The notes under the pieces are model-generated. The model was given only the letters and a program-made list of their open reading frames with translations, was not told where the DNA came from and made no database searches. The translations under genes and the position numbers were made by a program. From NCBI RefSeq assembly GCF_018847975.1, contig NZ_CP072597.1, forward strand, positions 3,573,001 to 3,637,000: a stretch of DNA of 64,000 nt, written 5' to 3'. This document shows, one piece after another, positions 1 to 8,294 of this stretch. Each line of letters begins with the position of its first letter. The stretch's first letter is position 1. The DNA is from Lysobacter sp. K5869 (GTDB taxonomy: Bacteria; Pseudomonadota; Gammaproteobacteria; Xanthomonadales; Xanthomonadaceae).

Positions 1-821
1 ACCACTGGCGCGGCGTCGCCGATCACCGCCGGGTCGAAGCTGTGCTGCTTGCCGTAGGCCTGCGGCAGCCATTCGCTGAAGAGCTTGTTGGCGACGCCGA
101 CGATGACCAGCGGCGCGACCGCGATCAAGGGATGGGCGAGCTGGCCGCCGGCGAACGGCGCGGGTTCGTTGACCAGATCGGTGCCGTAGCCTTCGCCGGC
201 CTTGAGCGCGGCGCGGCGGCGCCAGTTCAGATAGAACAGGCCGACGATCAGGATGAACACGCCGCCGATGCAGCCGAGGATCGGCGCGGCCCAGGTGTTG
301 GTGCCGAAGAACGCGGTCGGAATGATGTTCTGGATCTGCGGCGTGCCCGGCAGCGCGTCCATGGTGAAGGTGAACGCGCCCAGCGCGATGGTGCCGGGGA
401 TCAGCCGCTTGGGGATGTCGCTTTGGCGGAACAGCTCGGCGGCGAAGGGATAGACCGCGAACACCACCACGAACAGCGACACGCCGCCGTAGGTCAGCAG
501 CGCGCACACCGCGACGATGGCGAGCATGGCGCGTTCGCGTCCGACCAGACGGATGGTCGCGGCGACGATGGATTTGGAGAAGCCCGAGGTCTCGATCAGT
601 TTGCCGAAGATCGCGCCGAGCAAAAACACCGGGAAATACAGCTTGAGGAAGCCGACCATCTTGTCCATGAACAGGCCGGTGAACATCGGCGCGACCAGCG
701 ACGGGTCGGTCAGCAACACCGCGCCGAGCGCGGCGACCGGCGCGAACAGGATCACGCTGTGGCCGCGGTAAGCGACGTACATCAGGAAGCACAGCGCGGC
801 CAGCACGATCAAAAACGCCAT
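1..821 (-). CDS. GntP-family permease, C-terminus beyond window
   Basis: An open frame runs from an ATG at 821 to the window edge without a stop, giving about 273 residues of a polytopic inner-membrane protein. Hydrophobic segments alternate with short loops, and motifs such as LKLYFPVFLLGAIFGKLIE and FTMDALPGTPQIQNIIPT are typical of the GntP (gluconate/H+ symporter-like) permeases. Members of this family move gluconate, glycerate, serine or D-3-hydroxybutyrate; the substrate cannot be read from sequence. The PHB genes downstream make hydroxybutyrate an attractive guess only. It is divergent from the TonB-dependent receptor, with a 265-bp shared upstream region. Confidence 0.8.
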   Translation of the reverse strand, partial: MAFLIVLAALCFLMYVAYRGHSVILFAPVAALGAVLLTDPSLVAPMFTGLFMDKMVGFLKLYFPVFLLGAIFGKLIETSGFSKSIVAATIRLVGRERAMLAIVAVCALLTYGGVSLFVVVFAVYPFAAELFRQSDIPKRLIPGTIALGAFTFTMDALPGTPQIQNIIPTAFFGTNTWAAPILGCIGGVFILIVGLFYLNWRRRAALKAGEGYGTDLVNEPAPFAGGQLAHPLIAVAPLVIVGVANKLFSEWLPQAYGKQHSFDPAVIGDAAPV

Positions 822-1086
822 CGGTTCGGATTCCCCTCATTGCGGCGCGGGCGTCGGGCCCGGCTGCGCGCAGTGTCGGCAATGCGGCCGCGCGGCAGGC
901 ATTGTCCGAAGGTACAGCTGCCGGGCGCGGCGGCCGGCTCCTAGGCTGTGCGCCATGACGGGGGACTGCGCGGCGCCGACGCCGCGCGCGACTTCCGCGC
1001 ACGCATTCGCCGGCGGCGGCGCAGCGCTTTGCATGCCGACGCTCGCATCGACTTAAGCATCGACTCCCGGGGGAGGGAACAGCATC

Positions 1087-3333
1087 GTGATCCGCATCAA
1101 CCGACACTCCCGCGTCAGCGGCGCCCGCCGCGGCGCGCTCGCCACCGCGGTCGCCTTCGCCTTGTTGGCGCCGGCGGCCTGGGCGCAGGACGCCGCGCCG
1201 GCGTCGACCGACGCCAAGACCCTGGGCGGGCTGACCGTCACCGCGCGCAAGCGCGAGGAAACCCTGCAGGAAGTGCCGGTGGCGATCACCGCGTTCACGC
1301 CCGAGGCGCTGGACCGGCTCAACATCGAGGATCTCAGCGACCTCGACGCGCAGGTGCCGAACCTGACCATCTACGCCGCACGCGGTTCCAGCAGCACCAT
1401 CACCGCCTACATCCGCGGCGTCGGCCAGTCCGATCCGCTGTGGGGCGTGGACCCGGGCGTGGGCATCTACATGGACGATGTCTACATCGCCCGTCCGCAA
1501 GGCGCGCTGCTCGACGTGTTCGACGTCGAGCGCATCGAAGTGCTGCGCGGCCCGCAGGGCACGCTGTACGGCAAGAACACCATCGGCGGCGCGATCAAGT
1601 ACATCTCGCGCGGCCTGCCGACCCAGTTCGGCGGCTTCGCTTCGGTCACCGCCGGCAATTACGGCCAGCTCGACGTCAAGGCCGCGGTCGCCGGCCCGAT
1701 CGGCGGCCCGACCCTGGGCGGCGACGCCACCTTGCGCGGCCGCTTGTCGGTCGCCAGCCTCAACCGCGACGGCTTCGGCAAGAACCGCTTCACCGGCCAG
1801 GACGTCAGCGACAAGGAAGTGCTGGCGCTGCGCGGCAGCCTCGGCGCCTACGTCAGCGATTCGCTCGACATCCAGTTCGCGTTCGACTGGATGGACGACC
1901 AATCCGGCGTGCGCGGCGCCAAGATGCTCGCGCCCAACCGCTTCGCCCCGGGCTTCGCGCCGCTGGACAGCCGCTACGACATCCGCAGCGGCATGCCCAA
2001 CATCAACGACACCACGATCAAGGGCGCTTCGGCGGTGGTGAACTGGCGCGCCAACGAGGACTGGACGTTCAAGTACGTGCTGGCCAAGCGCGAGTCCGAC
2101 ACCGAGACCAACATCGACTTCGACACCTTGCCGAACAAGGTCGCCGACGTGAAGGCGTTCTACAGCGATCAGCAGGTCAGCCACGAACTGCAGGCCAATT
2201 ACGATGCCGGCGGCCGCGCCCGCGGCGTCATGGGCATTTACGCCTTCGACGGCGAAGCCGGCGGGCAGGTGCTCAACAACTTCTTCAACCTCAGCTTCGG
2301 CGACACCCAGGGCACGGTCTACACCGAGTCGCTGGCGTTCTACGCCGACTGGACGTTCGACCTGACCGACAAGCTCAAGCTCGACGTCGGCGCGCGCTAC
2401 ACCGACGAGGACAAGCGCGCCAAGGTGTTCAACCAGGGCTATCGCGACCCGAACTTCACCATTCCCAGCGGCGTGATCGCGGCCAATTTCGACCGCAAGA
2501 TCAACTTCAAGAACACCTCGCCGAAGGTGTCGCTGGATTACCAGATCACCCCGGACATCCTGCTGTACGGCCTGGCCACCCGCGGCTTCAAGTCCGGCGG
2601 CTACAACATCCGCGCCCAGGCCGCGGCGGTGCCGCGCTCGGCCGATCCGTTCGACGACGAGGTCGTCGACAGCTACGAACTCGGCAGCAAGATGGCGTTT
2701 TTCGATCAGCGCCTGTTCTTGAACCTGTCGTACTTCCACAACAAGTACAAGGACATCCAGCTGTCGGTGTTCACCGCCTACGACAGCAACGGCGACGGCA
2801 CCAACGACGCGTTCTTCGGCGACTTCACCAACGCCGGCAAGGGCACGGTGCAGGGCCTGGAAGTCGAGTACCAGTGGCTGCCGACGCGCAACTGGCTGAT
2901 CTCGGGCAACCTCGCCTGGCTCGACGCGAAGTACGACGAATTCATGTACGCCGGCGTCAACATCGCCAAGGAACAGGAATTCACCAACGCGCCCGAGTTC
3001 TCCGGCGCGCTCAACGTCGAATACCGCACCGACCTGTCCGACGGCAGCAACCTGTCGGCGCGCGTGGGCTACAGCTATCAGAGCGAAGTGGTCGCCACCA
3101 CCGAGATCGTGCGCACCGGCGCCAAGCCGATCACCCAGGACGGTTACGGCCTGATCAACGCCGGCGTGACCTGGAAGGGCAAGGGCCCGTGGACGGTGTC
3201 GCTGCAGGGCAGCAACCTCGCCGACAAGGAATACCGCACCACCGGTTACAGCCTGAATTCGGCGCTGGGCGTCTACACCGGCTTCTACGGTCCGCCGCGC
3301 CAGTACTCGGTGACGGTCAAGTACGACTTCTGA
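1087..3333 (+). CDS. TonB-dependent outer-membrane receptor
   Basis: This 748-residue protein has an N-terminal signal peptide ending near AWAQ, then a TonB-box-like stretch (GGLTVTARKREE) and a plug domain with the hallmark VERIEVLRGPQGTLYGKNTI. A long beta-barrel follows and ends in the aromatic residue F, as outer-membrane proteins do. The start is the GTG at 1087, supported by the purine-rich ribosome site GGGGGAGGGAA just upstream; no in-frame ATG fits. It would bind a ligand at the cell surface and import it with energy from TonB-ExbBD. No substrate-specific feature is visible. The family includes siderophore, vitamin and carbohydrate receptors. A rho-independent terminator follows. Confidence 0.93.
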   Translation: MIRINRHSRVSGARRGALATAVAFALLAPAAWAQDAAPASTDAKTLGGLTVTARKREETLQEVPVAITAFTPEALDRLNIEDLSDLDAQVPNLTIYAARGSSSTITAYIRGVGQSDPLWGVDPGVGIYMDDVYIARPQGALLDVFDVERIEVLRGPQGTLYGKNTIGGAIKYISRGLPTQFGGFASVTAGNYGQLDVKAAVAGPIGGPTLGGDATLRGRLSVASLNRDGFGKNRFTGQDVSDKEVLALRGSLGAYVSDSLDIQFAFDWMDDQSGVRGAKMLAPNRFAPGFAPLDSRYDIRSGMPNINDTTIKGASAVVNWRANEDWTFKYVLAKRESDTETNIDFDTLPNKVADVKAFYSDQQVSHELQANYDAGGRARGVMGIYAFDGEAGGQVLNNFFNLSFGDTQGTVYTESLAFYADWTFDLTDKLKLDVGARYTDEDKRAKVFNQGYRDPNFTIPSGVIAANFDRKINFKNTSPKVSLDYQITPDILLYGLATRGFKSGGYNIRAQAAAVPRSADPFDDEVVDSYELGSKMAFFDQRLFLNLSYFHNKYKDIQLSVFTAYDSNGDGTNDAFFGDFTNAGKGTVQGLEVEYQWLPTRNWLISGNLAWLDAKYDEFMYAGVNIAKEQEFTNAPEFSGALNVEYRTDLSDGSNLSARVGYSYQSEVVATTEIVRTGAKPITQDGYGLINAGVTWKGKGPWTVSLQGSNLADKEYRTTGYSLNSALGVYTGFYGPPRQYSVTVKYDF

Positions 3334-3377
3334 TTCGTTCCAAGCAAGCGTGGGGAGTGCGGCCGGGACGCCGCGTC

Positions 3378-3410
3378 GGGCCTGCGTTCCTGGGGACGCA
3401 GGCCCGGTTT
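3378..3410 (+). terminator. Rho-independent terminator of the TonB receptor gene
   Basis: A perfect 10-bp inverted repeat (GGGCCTGCGT / ACGCAGGCCC) with an 8-nt loop ends in a short T run. It lies 45 bp past the receptor stop codon. Confidence 0.75.
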
Positions 3411-3508
3411 ATTCGGCGGCGCGCGAATGCCGAGCGCCGCCAGGGTTGGGAACGGGGCAGGGACGCCCCGTTCGCTTTTACGTTCGCGCGATGCGCAACG
3501 CAGCGACT

Positions 3509-3673
3509 GTAGGAGCGGCGTAAGCCGCGACCAACCGAAGCCGCTAACGCAAGCGAAGCGACCCGAAGATACCGGCAATCGGCCGCCTTCAGACCAACGC
3601 GTGACGCAGCCCGGCTTCGGCGGATGCGCTTACGTCAATCGCTGCGGTGGGTCGCGGCTCACGCCGCTCCTAC
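3509..3673. repeat. Inverted pair of REP-like palindromes
   Basis: GTAGGAGCGGCGTAAGCCGC (3509 onward) is a palindromic unit, and a second unit in opposite orientation lies at 3650-3673. The pair encloses about 117 bp. A related pair is at 11088-11172. This is the GTAGGAGCGGC class of repetitive extragenic palindromes common in xanthomonad genomes, usually mobilised by RAYT transposases. No RAYT gene is in this window. The pair fills most of the 421-bp gap between the receptor and the kinase. Confidence 0.75.
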
Positions 3674-3754
3674 AAGGCGCCTTCGCAACCGCGCCAGCGG
3701 CCGGCTGTTCCGCGCTCCGCGCCCCCGCTATCCTGCGCCGATGCGCCACGCCTC

Positions 3755-6700
3755 ATGCCCATGCTGAGCCTCGCCACCGTCGCCTTCGCCAGTCTGGCGT
3801 GGCTGGCGTTGATGTTCGGCACTGCGCTGTTCGCCGAACGCCGGCCCGGGGTGCTGGCGCGCCACTGGCATCACATCTACGCGCTGTCGCTGGCGGTGCA
3901 CTGCACCTCCTGGACCTTCTACGGCACCGTCACCCAGGCCGCGCGCTACGGTTGGCCGCTGCCGCCGACGTTTCTCGGCTCGATCCTGTTCTACGCGCTG
4001 GCCGTGGGCTTCATGGTCAAGCTGGTGCGGCTGGCGCGCGAGACCAATGCGACCTCGCTGGCCGATCTGATCGCCACCCGCCTGGGCAAGGACGCGTGGC
4101 TGGCCGCGTTGGTGACCTTGGTCGCCGCGCTCGGCCTGATTCCCTACATCGCCCTGCAATTGAAAGCGGTGGCGATGAGCTTCGCCATGCTCACCACCCA
4201 CGCCACCGACGGCGCCGCGCTGCCGGCGTGGCGCGACAGCGCGCTGTACGTGGCGCTGGCGATGGCCTTGTTCGCGATGCTGTTCGGCACCCGCCGCGCC
4301 AGCGCGGCCGAGCACAATCGCGGGCTGGTGCTGGCGATGGCGTTCGAGTCGGTGTTCAAGCTGGCGGCGATGCTGGCGCTGGGCGGCTTCGTCTGGCTCG
4401 GCCTGGACGCGCTGCCGCCGGCGCCCGCCGCGCCCGCGCCGGCGGGCGATCCGGCCGGCGGTTTCGCGCCGCTGGTGTTTCTCGGCGCGCTGGCGATGTT
4501 CATCCTGCCGCACCAGTTCCACGTCGGCGTGGTCGAATGCCGCGACGAGCGCCACGTGCGCACCGCGCGCTGGCAGTTCCCGCTGTACCTGCTGCTGATC
4601 GCAGCGCCGGTGCTGCCGGTGGCGATGCTCGGCCAGCGCCTGCTCGGTTCGCAGGTGCCGTCGGACTTGTACGTGCTGGCGCTGCCGCTGGCGCAGGGCC
4701 AGCAAGGGCTGGCGCTGTTCGCGTTTCTCGGCGGGCTCAGCGCCGCCACCGGCATGGTCGTGGTCAGCACGCTGACCTTGAGCCTGATGATCGGCAACCA
4801 CTGGTTCGCGCCGAACCTGCTGCGCGGCGCGTGGTCGCGCAACCGCGACCTGCGCGGACGGGTGCTGGCGCTGCGCCGCGGCGGCATCGTCGCGATCATG
4901 CTGCTGGCCTGGGGCTACAGCCGTTTGATCGCCGGCAGCGAAGCATTGGCCGACGTCGGCGCGGTCTCGTTCTCGGCGCTGGCGACGCTGGCGCCGGCGC
5001 TGGCGTTCGCGGTGTGGCGACCGCAGACGCCGGCGCGCGCGGCCATCGCCGGCATCGCCGCGGGCTTCGCGGTGTGGTGCTGGACGTTGTTGCTGCCGAT
5101 GCTGTTCGAGGTGCGCGGCGCCGCGCCGGCGTGGTTCGCGCAGGGGCCGCTGGGGATGGAATGGCTGGCGCCGGAGCGCTTGTTCGGTCTGACCGGTTGG
5201 AGCCGGCTCGGCCGCGCGGTCGGCGCGAGCTTGTTCGTCGGCACCCTGGTCACCGTGCTGGCCGCGCTGTGGCGGCGCGAGCCGGCCAAGCGCGCGCGCC
5301 GCGGGCTCGACGCGCAGACCCTGCGCGACGCCGGCCTGCGCTTCCTGCCGCGCGAACGCGTGGCGCAGCTGCTCGACGGCGTGCCGACCGGCGCGCCGGT
5401 GGCGGCGGCGGTGGAAGCGGGCGTGGAGCGCGAACTGGCCGCGGTGCTGGGGTCGTCGTCGGCGCGGGTGCTGCTCGACGCGGCGCGGCGCGAGGCCGGG
5501 CGCGATCTGGACACGGTCGCGGCGATCGTCGGCGAAGCCTCGGCGGATTTGCGCTTCAACCAGCGCGTGCTCGAAGCGGCGCTGCAGAACATGAGCCAGG
5601 GCATCAGCGTGGTCGATGCGCAGCTGCATCTGGTGGCGTGGAATCGCCGTTACGCCGAACTGTTCGATTTCCCGCCGGACCTGTTGCAGGTCGGCCGTCC
5701 CATCGCCGATCTGGCGCGCTGGGCGATGCACCGGCTGCCGTTCCAGGGCGATCTGGAAGGCGCGCTGCAGCGGCGGCTGGCGTACATGCGCGCCGGCACC
5801 GCGCATTTGTCCGAACGCGTGCTCGCCGACGGCAGCATTCTGGAAATCCGCGGCAACCCGATGCCGGGCGGCGGTTTCGTCGCCACCTTCACCGATGTCA
5901 CCGCGTTCCGCCGCGCCGAGGCCGGATTGATCCAGGCCAACGAAACCCTGGAGCAGCGCGTGGCCGAGCGCACCGCGGATCTGGAGGTCGCGACGCAGGA
6001 AGCGCAGCGCGCCAACGAGGCCAAGAGCCGCTTCCTCGCCGCGGTCGGCCACGATCTGATGCAGCCCTTGCACGCCGCGCAGTTGTTCGCCGATGCGCTG
6101 AGCCAGCAGGTGGTCGATCCGGCCCAGCGCGACACCGTCGCGCGCATCGGCGGCGCGCTGGAGTCCACCGGCGATCTGCTCACCGGGCTGCTCGATATGT
6201 CGCGTTTGCAAGCCGGCGGTTTGGTGCCGCAACCGCGCGAATTTCCGCTGGCCGAAGTGCTGGATCCGCTCGCCGCGCAATTCGCCGCCATCGCCGCCGC
6301 GCGCGGCCTGCGTTTCCGCTACGTGCCCACGCTCGCGTGGACGCGCAGCGATCCGCAATTGCTGCGGCGGGTGCTGCAGAACTTCCTCGCCAACGCGGTG
6401 CGCTACACCGCGCAGGGGCGGGTGTTGCTGGGCGTGCGCCGCGGCGCGGGCGGCTTGCGCATCGAAGTGCACGACACCGGTCCGGGCATCGATCCGGCGC
6501 AGCGCGAGGCGATCTTCGAGGAATTCCGCCGCGGCCAGGACGCGCCGGGGCAGGGGCTGGGGCTCGGCTTGTCGATCGCCGACCGCATCGCGCAGTTGCT
6601 CGACGCGCCGTTGAGCCTGCGCAGCCGGGTCGGCCGCGGCACCGCGTTCGGCGTGCGCGTGGCCGCGGTGCGCGCGGCGCAGGCGCCGCTGCCGGCCGGC

Positions 6701-7093
6701 GCGCGCGGCGCGTTCGCGGGCTTGCGCGTGCTCGCGGTCGACAACGACGCGCAGGCGCTGGCGGCGTTGGGCGAAGTGTTGCGGCGCTGGGGCTGCGAAG
6801 TCGCCACCGCCGCCGACGAAGCCGGCGCGCGCGCGGCCTTGCGCGCGGCGCCGGCGCAGCTGTGGCTGTTCGACTTCCACCTCGACCGCGACGACACCGG
6901 CGTGGCCCTGGCCCAGCGCCTGGAGCCCGAGTTCGGCGCGCCGCCGTGCCTGCTGCTCAGCGCCGACGGCGGCGCGCAGGTGCGCGCGGCGGTGCACGCG
7001 GCCGGCCGCTCGCTGCTGACCAAGCCGGTCAAGCCGCTGGCGCTGAAGTCGGTGCTCGACCGGCTCCTCGCCGGCGCCGCCGCGGCGCGATGA
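3755..7093 (+). CDS. SLC5-fused hybrid sensor histidine kinase, CrbS-like
   Basis: This protein of about 1112 residues begins with a large sodium:solute-symporter-like membrane domain (roughly 1-500, many hydrophobic segments). A PAS-like sensor segment follows (about 610-710), then a short coiled coil, and a kinase core with the phospho-acceptor in GHDLMQPLHA (His766 by position). Next come an N box (RRVLQNFLANAVRYT), a G1 box (DTGPGID) and a C-terminal receiver with the likely phospho-Asp in LFDFHLD (about Asp1040). The start is the ATG at 3755, just before the first membrane helix; upstream in-frame sequence lies in the REP region. The architecture matches CrbS/CbrA kinases, which couple solute transport to signalling. 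A convergent LuxR-type regulator is the probable partner. CrbS identity is inferred. Confidence 0.88.
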   Translation: MPMLSLATVAFASLAWLALMFGTALFAERRPGVLARHWHHIYALSLAVHCTSWTFYGTVTQAARYGWPLPPTFLGSILFYALAVGFMVKLVRLARETNATSLADLIATRLGKDAWLAALVTLVAALGLIPYIALQLKAVAMSFAMLTTHATDGAALPAWRDSALYVALAMALFAMLFGTRRASAAEHNRGLVLAMAFESVFKLAAMLALGGFVWLGLDALPPAPAAPAPAGDPAGGFAPLVFLGALAMFILPHQFHVGVVECRDERHVRTARWQFPLYLLLIAAPVLPVAMLGQRLLGSQVPSDLYVLALPLAQGQQGLALFAFLGGLSAATGMVVVSTLTLSLMIGNHWFAPNLLRGAWSRNRDLRGRVLALRRGGIVAIMLLAWGYSRLIAGSEALADVGAVSFSALATLAPALAFAVWRPQTPARAAIAGIAAGFAVWCWTLLLPMLFEVRGAAPAWFAQGPLGMEWLAPERLFGLTGWSRLGRAVGASLFVGTLVTVLAALWRREPAKRARRGLDAQTLRDAGLRFLPRERVAQLLDGVPTGAPVAAAVEAGVERELAAVLGSSSARVLLDAARREAGRDLDTVAAIVGEASADLRFNQRVLEAALQNMSQGISVVDAQLHLVAWNRRYAELFDFPPDLLQVGRPIADLARWAMHRLPFQGDLEGALQRRLAYMRAGTAHLSERVLADGSILEIRGNPMPGGGFVATFTDVTAFRRAEAGLIQANETLEQRVAERTADLEVATQEAQRANEAKSRFLAAVGHDLMQPLHAAQLFADALSQQVVDPAQRDTVARIGGALESTGDLLTGLLDMSRLQAGGLVPQPREFPLAEVLDPLAAQFAAIAAARGLRFRYVPTLAWTRSDPQLLRRVLQNFLANAVRYTAQGRVLLGVRRGAGGLRIEVHDTGPGIDPAQREAIFEEFRRGQDAPGQGLGLGLSIADRIAQLLDAPLSLRSRVGRGTAFGVRVAAVRAAQAPLPAGARGAFAGLRVLAVDNDAQALAALGEVLRRWGCEVATAADEAGARAALRAAPAQLWLFDFHLDRDDTGVALAQRLEPEFGAPPCLLLSADGGAQVRAAVHAAGRSLLTKPVKPLALKSVLDRLLAGAAAAR

Positions 7094-7233
7094 ACGGGTA
7101 AAGCCGGCCGGAACGGCCCGACTTCGGTTCCGCGACGGCCGTCTGAAATCCGCTGGCGATTTTTTCGCCAAATCTGTTGCAACGCTTATGTAACAAAGGC
7201 TTCAGCCCTGTCCGACCCCCACTGTCCGCAGGT

Positions 7234-7256
7234 TTGTCCACAGGCTGTGTGGACAA
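7234..7256. promoter_or_regulatory. Inverted pair of DnaA-box-like sequences
   Basis: TTGTCCACA and its exact reverse complement TGTGGACAA are separated by five bases. TTGTCCACA is the DnaA-box consensus of high-GC bacteria and is one base from the E. coli box TTATCCACA. The pair lies between the convergent kinase and regulator genes. It could equally be a plain hairpin; DnaA binding is inferred. Confidence 0.35.
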
Positions 7257-7341
7257 CATCGGCGGTTGGAGTGAGGGCGGGAGAGCTTGACGTGAGTGTG
7301 GGTGAGCGGCTAGGGCGGGAGAGCGGGAAGAAGGGAGCAAA

Positions 7342-7377
7342 GGGAAAGAGGGGAATGGAGGGAAAGAGGGGAATGGA
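7342..7377. repeat. Two tandem copies of an 18-bp purine repeat
   Basis: GGGAAAGAGGGGAATGGA occurs twice back to back inside a longer G/A-only tract. It sits about 75 bp before a C/T-rich 8-bp repeat on the same strand, so the two tracts are partly complementary. Confidence 0.7.
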
Positions 7378-7452
7378 GGGAATCGAGGGGCGGGCGCGGT
7401 CGAAGCGCCGACGAGACCGGCGTTCCCGCCATTCCCCGTTCCCTTCGTTCCC

Positions 7453-7508
7453 CTTATTCCCTTATTCCCTTATTCCCTTATTCCCTTATTCCCTTATTCC
7501 CTTATTCC
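7453..7508. repeat. 8-bp tandem repeat CTTATTCC, seven copies
   Basis: Seven perfect consecutive copies of CTTATTCC lie directly downstream of the stop codon of the response regulator. The rest of the 426-bp gap holds the purine repeat and the DnaA-box-like pair and no credible gene. Confidence 0.9.
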
Positions 7509-7519
7509 CTTGCTCTCGC

Positions 7520-8182
7520 TTACTCCATCCGCCGCGCCGGATCCGCCAGCTCCAGCTCGCGCAGCACCACGCCCGCCTGCGTCCGGTTGCGCACGCCCAG
7601 ACGGTCGAAGATCGCCGACAGATGCGCCTTGACCGTGCGCTCCTGGACTTCCAGGCGGTCGGCGATCTGCTTGTTGAGCAGGCCTTGCGCGACCAGGGTC
7701 AGGACCCGGAACTGCTGCGGCGAGAGACTGGCCAAGCGCGAAGCGAGATCGGCGTCGCCGCGTTCGCTGTGGGTGCGCGCGACCGCCGCGCGCAGCGAGG
7801 CCGGCAGCCATTGCTCGCAGGCCAGCACCGCGCGGATCGCGTCGCGCAGTTCGTCCAGGCCCGAGCTCTTGGGCAGGTAACCGGCGGCGCCGTGGTCGAG
7901 CGCGCGCCGCACCACGCGCGGATCGTCGTTGGCCGAGACCACGGCCACCGCGGTGCCGGGGAACTGGGCGCGGATCGCGGCGAGGCCGGCGAGGCCGTGG
8001 TTGCCGGGCATGTGCAGATCCAGCAGGACCAGATCGATGCCGGGTTCGGCTTCCAGCGCGGCCAGCGCGTCGTCGAGCGTGCCGGCTTCGCGCACCACGG
8101 TCTCGGGCACCGCGTCGGCGGCGGCCTGACGCAGCGCAGCGCGGAACAGCGGGTGGTCGTCGGCGATCAGCAGGGTCGGCAT
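7520..8182 (-). CDS. LuxR/FixJ-family response regulator, CrbR-like
   Basis: This 220-residue two-domain regulator has a receiver domain with the acidic pocket (IADDH) and phospho-acceptor Asp55 in LVLLDLHMPG, and the conserved Lys in YLPKS. A LuxR-type helix-turn-helix spans about residues 153-205 (LSPQQFRVLTLVAQGLLNKQ and TVKAHLSAIFDRLGV). It is convergent with the SLC5-kinase gene, which lacks an output domain of its own, so the two probably form one system. In the CrbS/CrbR family this switch controls acetyl-CoA synthetase and acetate use; here that role is inferred. The gene is divergent from the hydroxybutyrate-oligomer hydrolase, which makes that gene a possible target. Confidence 0.9.
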   Translation of the reverse strand: MPTLLIADDHPLFRAALRQAAADAVPETVVREAGTLDDALAALEAEPGIDLVLLDLHMPGNHGLAGLAAIRAQFPGTAVAVVSANDDPRVVRRALDHGAAGYLPKSSGLDELRDAIRAVLACEQWLPASLRAAVARTHSERGDADLASRLASLSPQQFRVLTLVAQGLLNKQIADRLEVQERTVKAHLSAIFDRLGVRNRTQAGVVLRELELADPARRME

Positions 8183-8246
8183 CGCGTTTAGCCTAGCAGG
8201 CCGGAGCGGGACGGGAGCGCGGCGCGCGCGGGCGCCGGGCGCAGGT

Positions 8247-8258
8247 GTACCAAAGTAC
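8247..8258. promoter_or_regulatory. Candidate operator, GTAC-N4-GTAC
   Basis: GTACCAAAGTAC is a short inverted repeat in the 112-bp region between the divergent response regulator and hydrolase genes. It is a plausible binding site for the LuxR-type regulator, which would then control itself and the hydrolase. No experimental or comparative support can be given from one sequence. Confidence 0.25.
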
Positions 8259-8294
8259 GATGAGCGCGCGCCGGCGGATTGCTAGCCTGCGCGG

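Noticed and set aside
42..944. A plus-strand frame at the left edge.
   Set aside because: It is rich in Asp, Arg and Gln and opposes the GntP permease, whose membrane helices and family motifs are clear.
3728..7171. A very long open frame on the minus strand opposite the SLC5-kinase gene.
   Set aside because: It is rich in Arg, Gln and His with no domain, and mirrors the codon bias of the plus-strand kinase, which has clear motifs. GC-rich DNA keeps opposite frames open.
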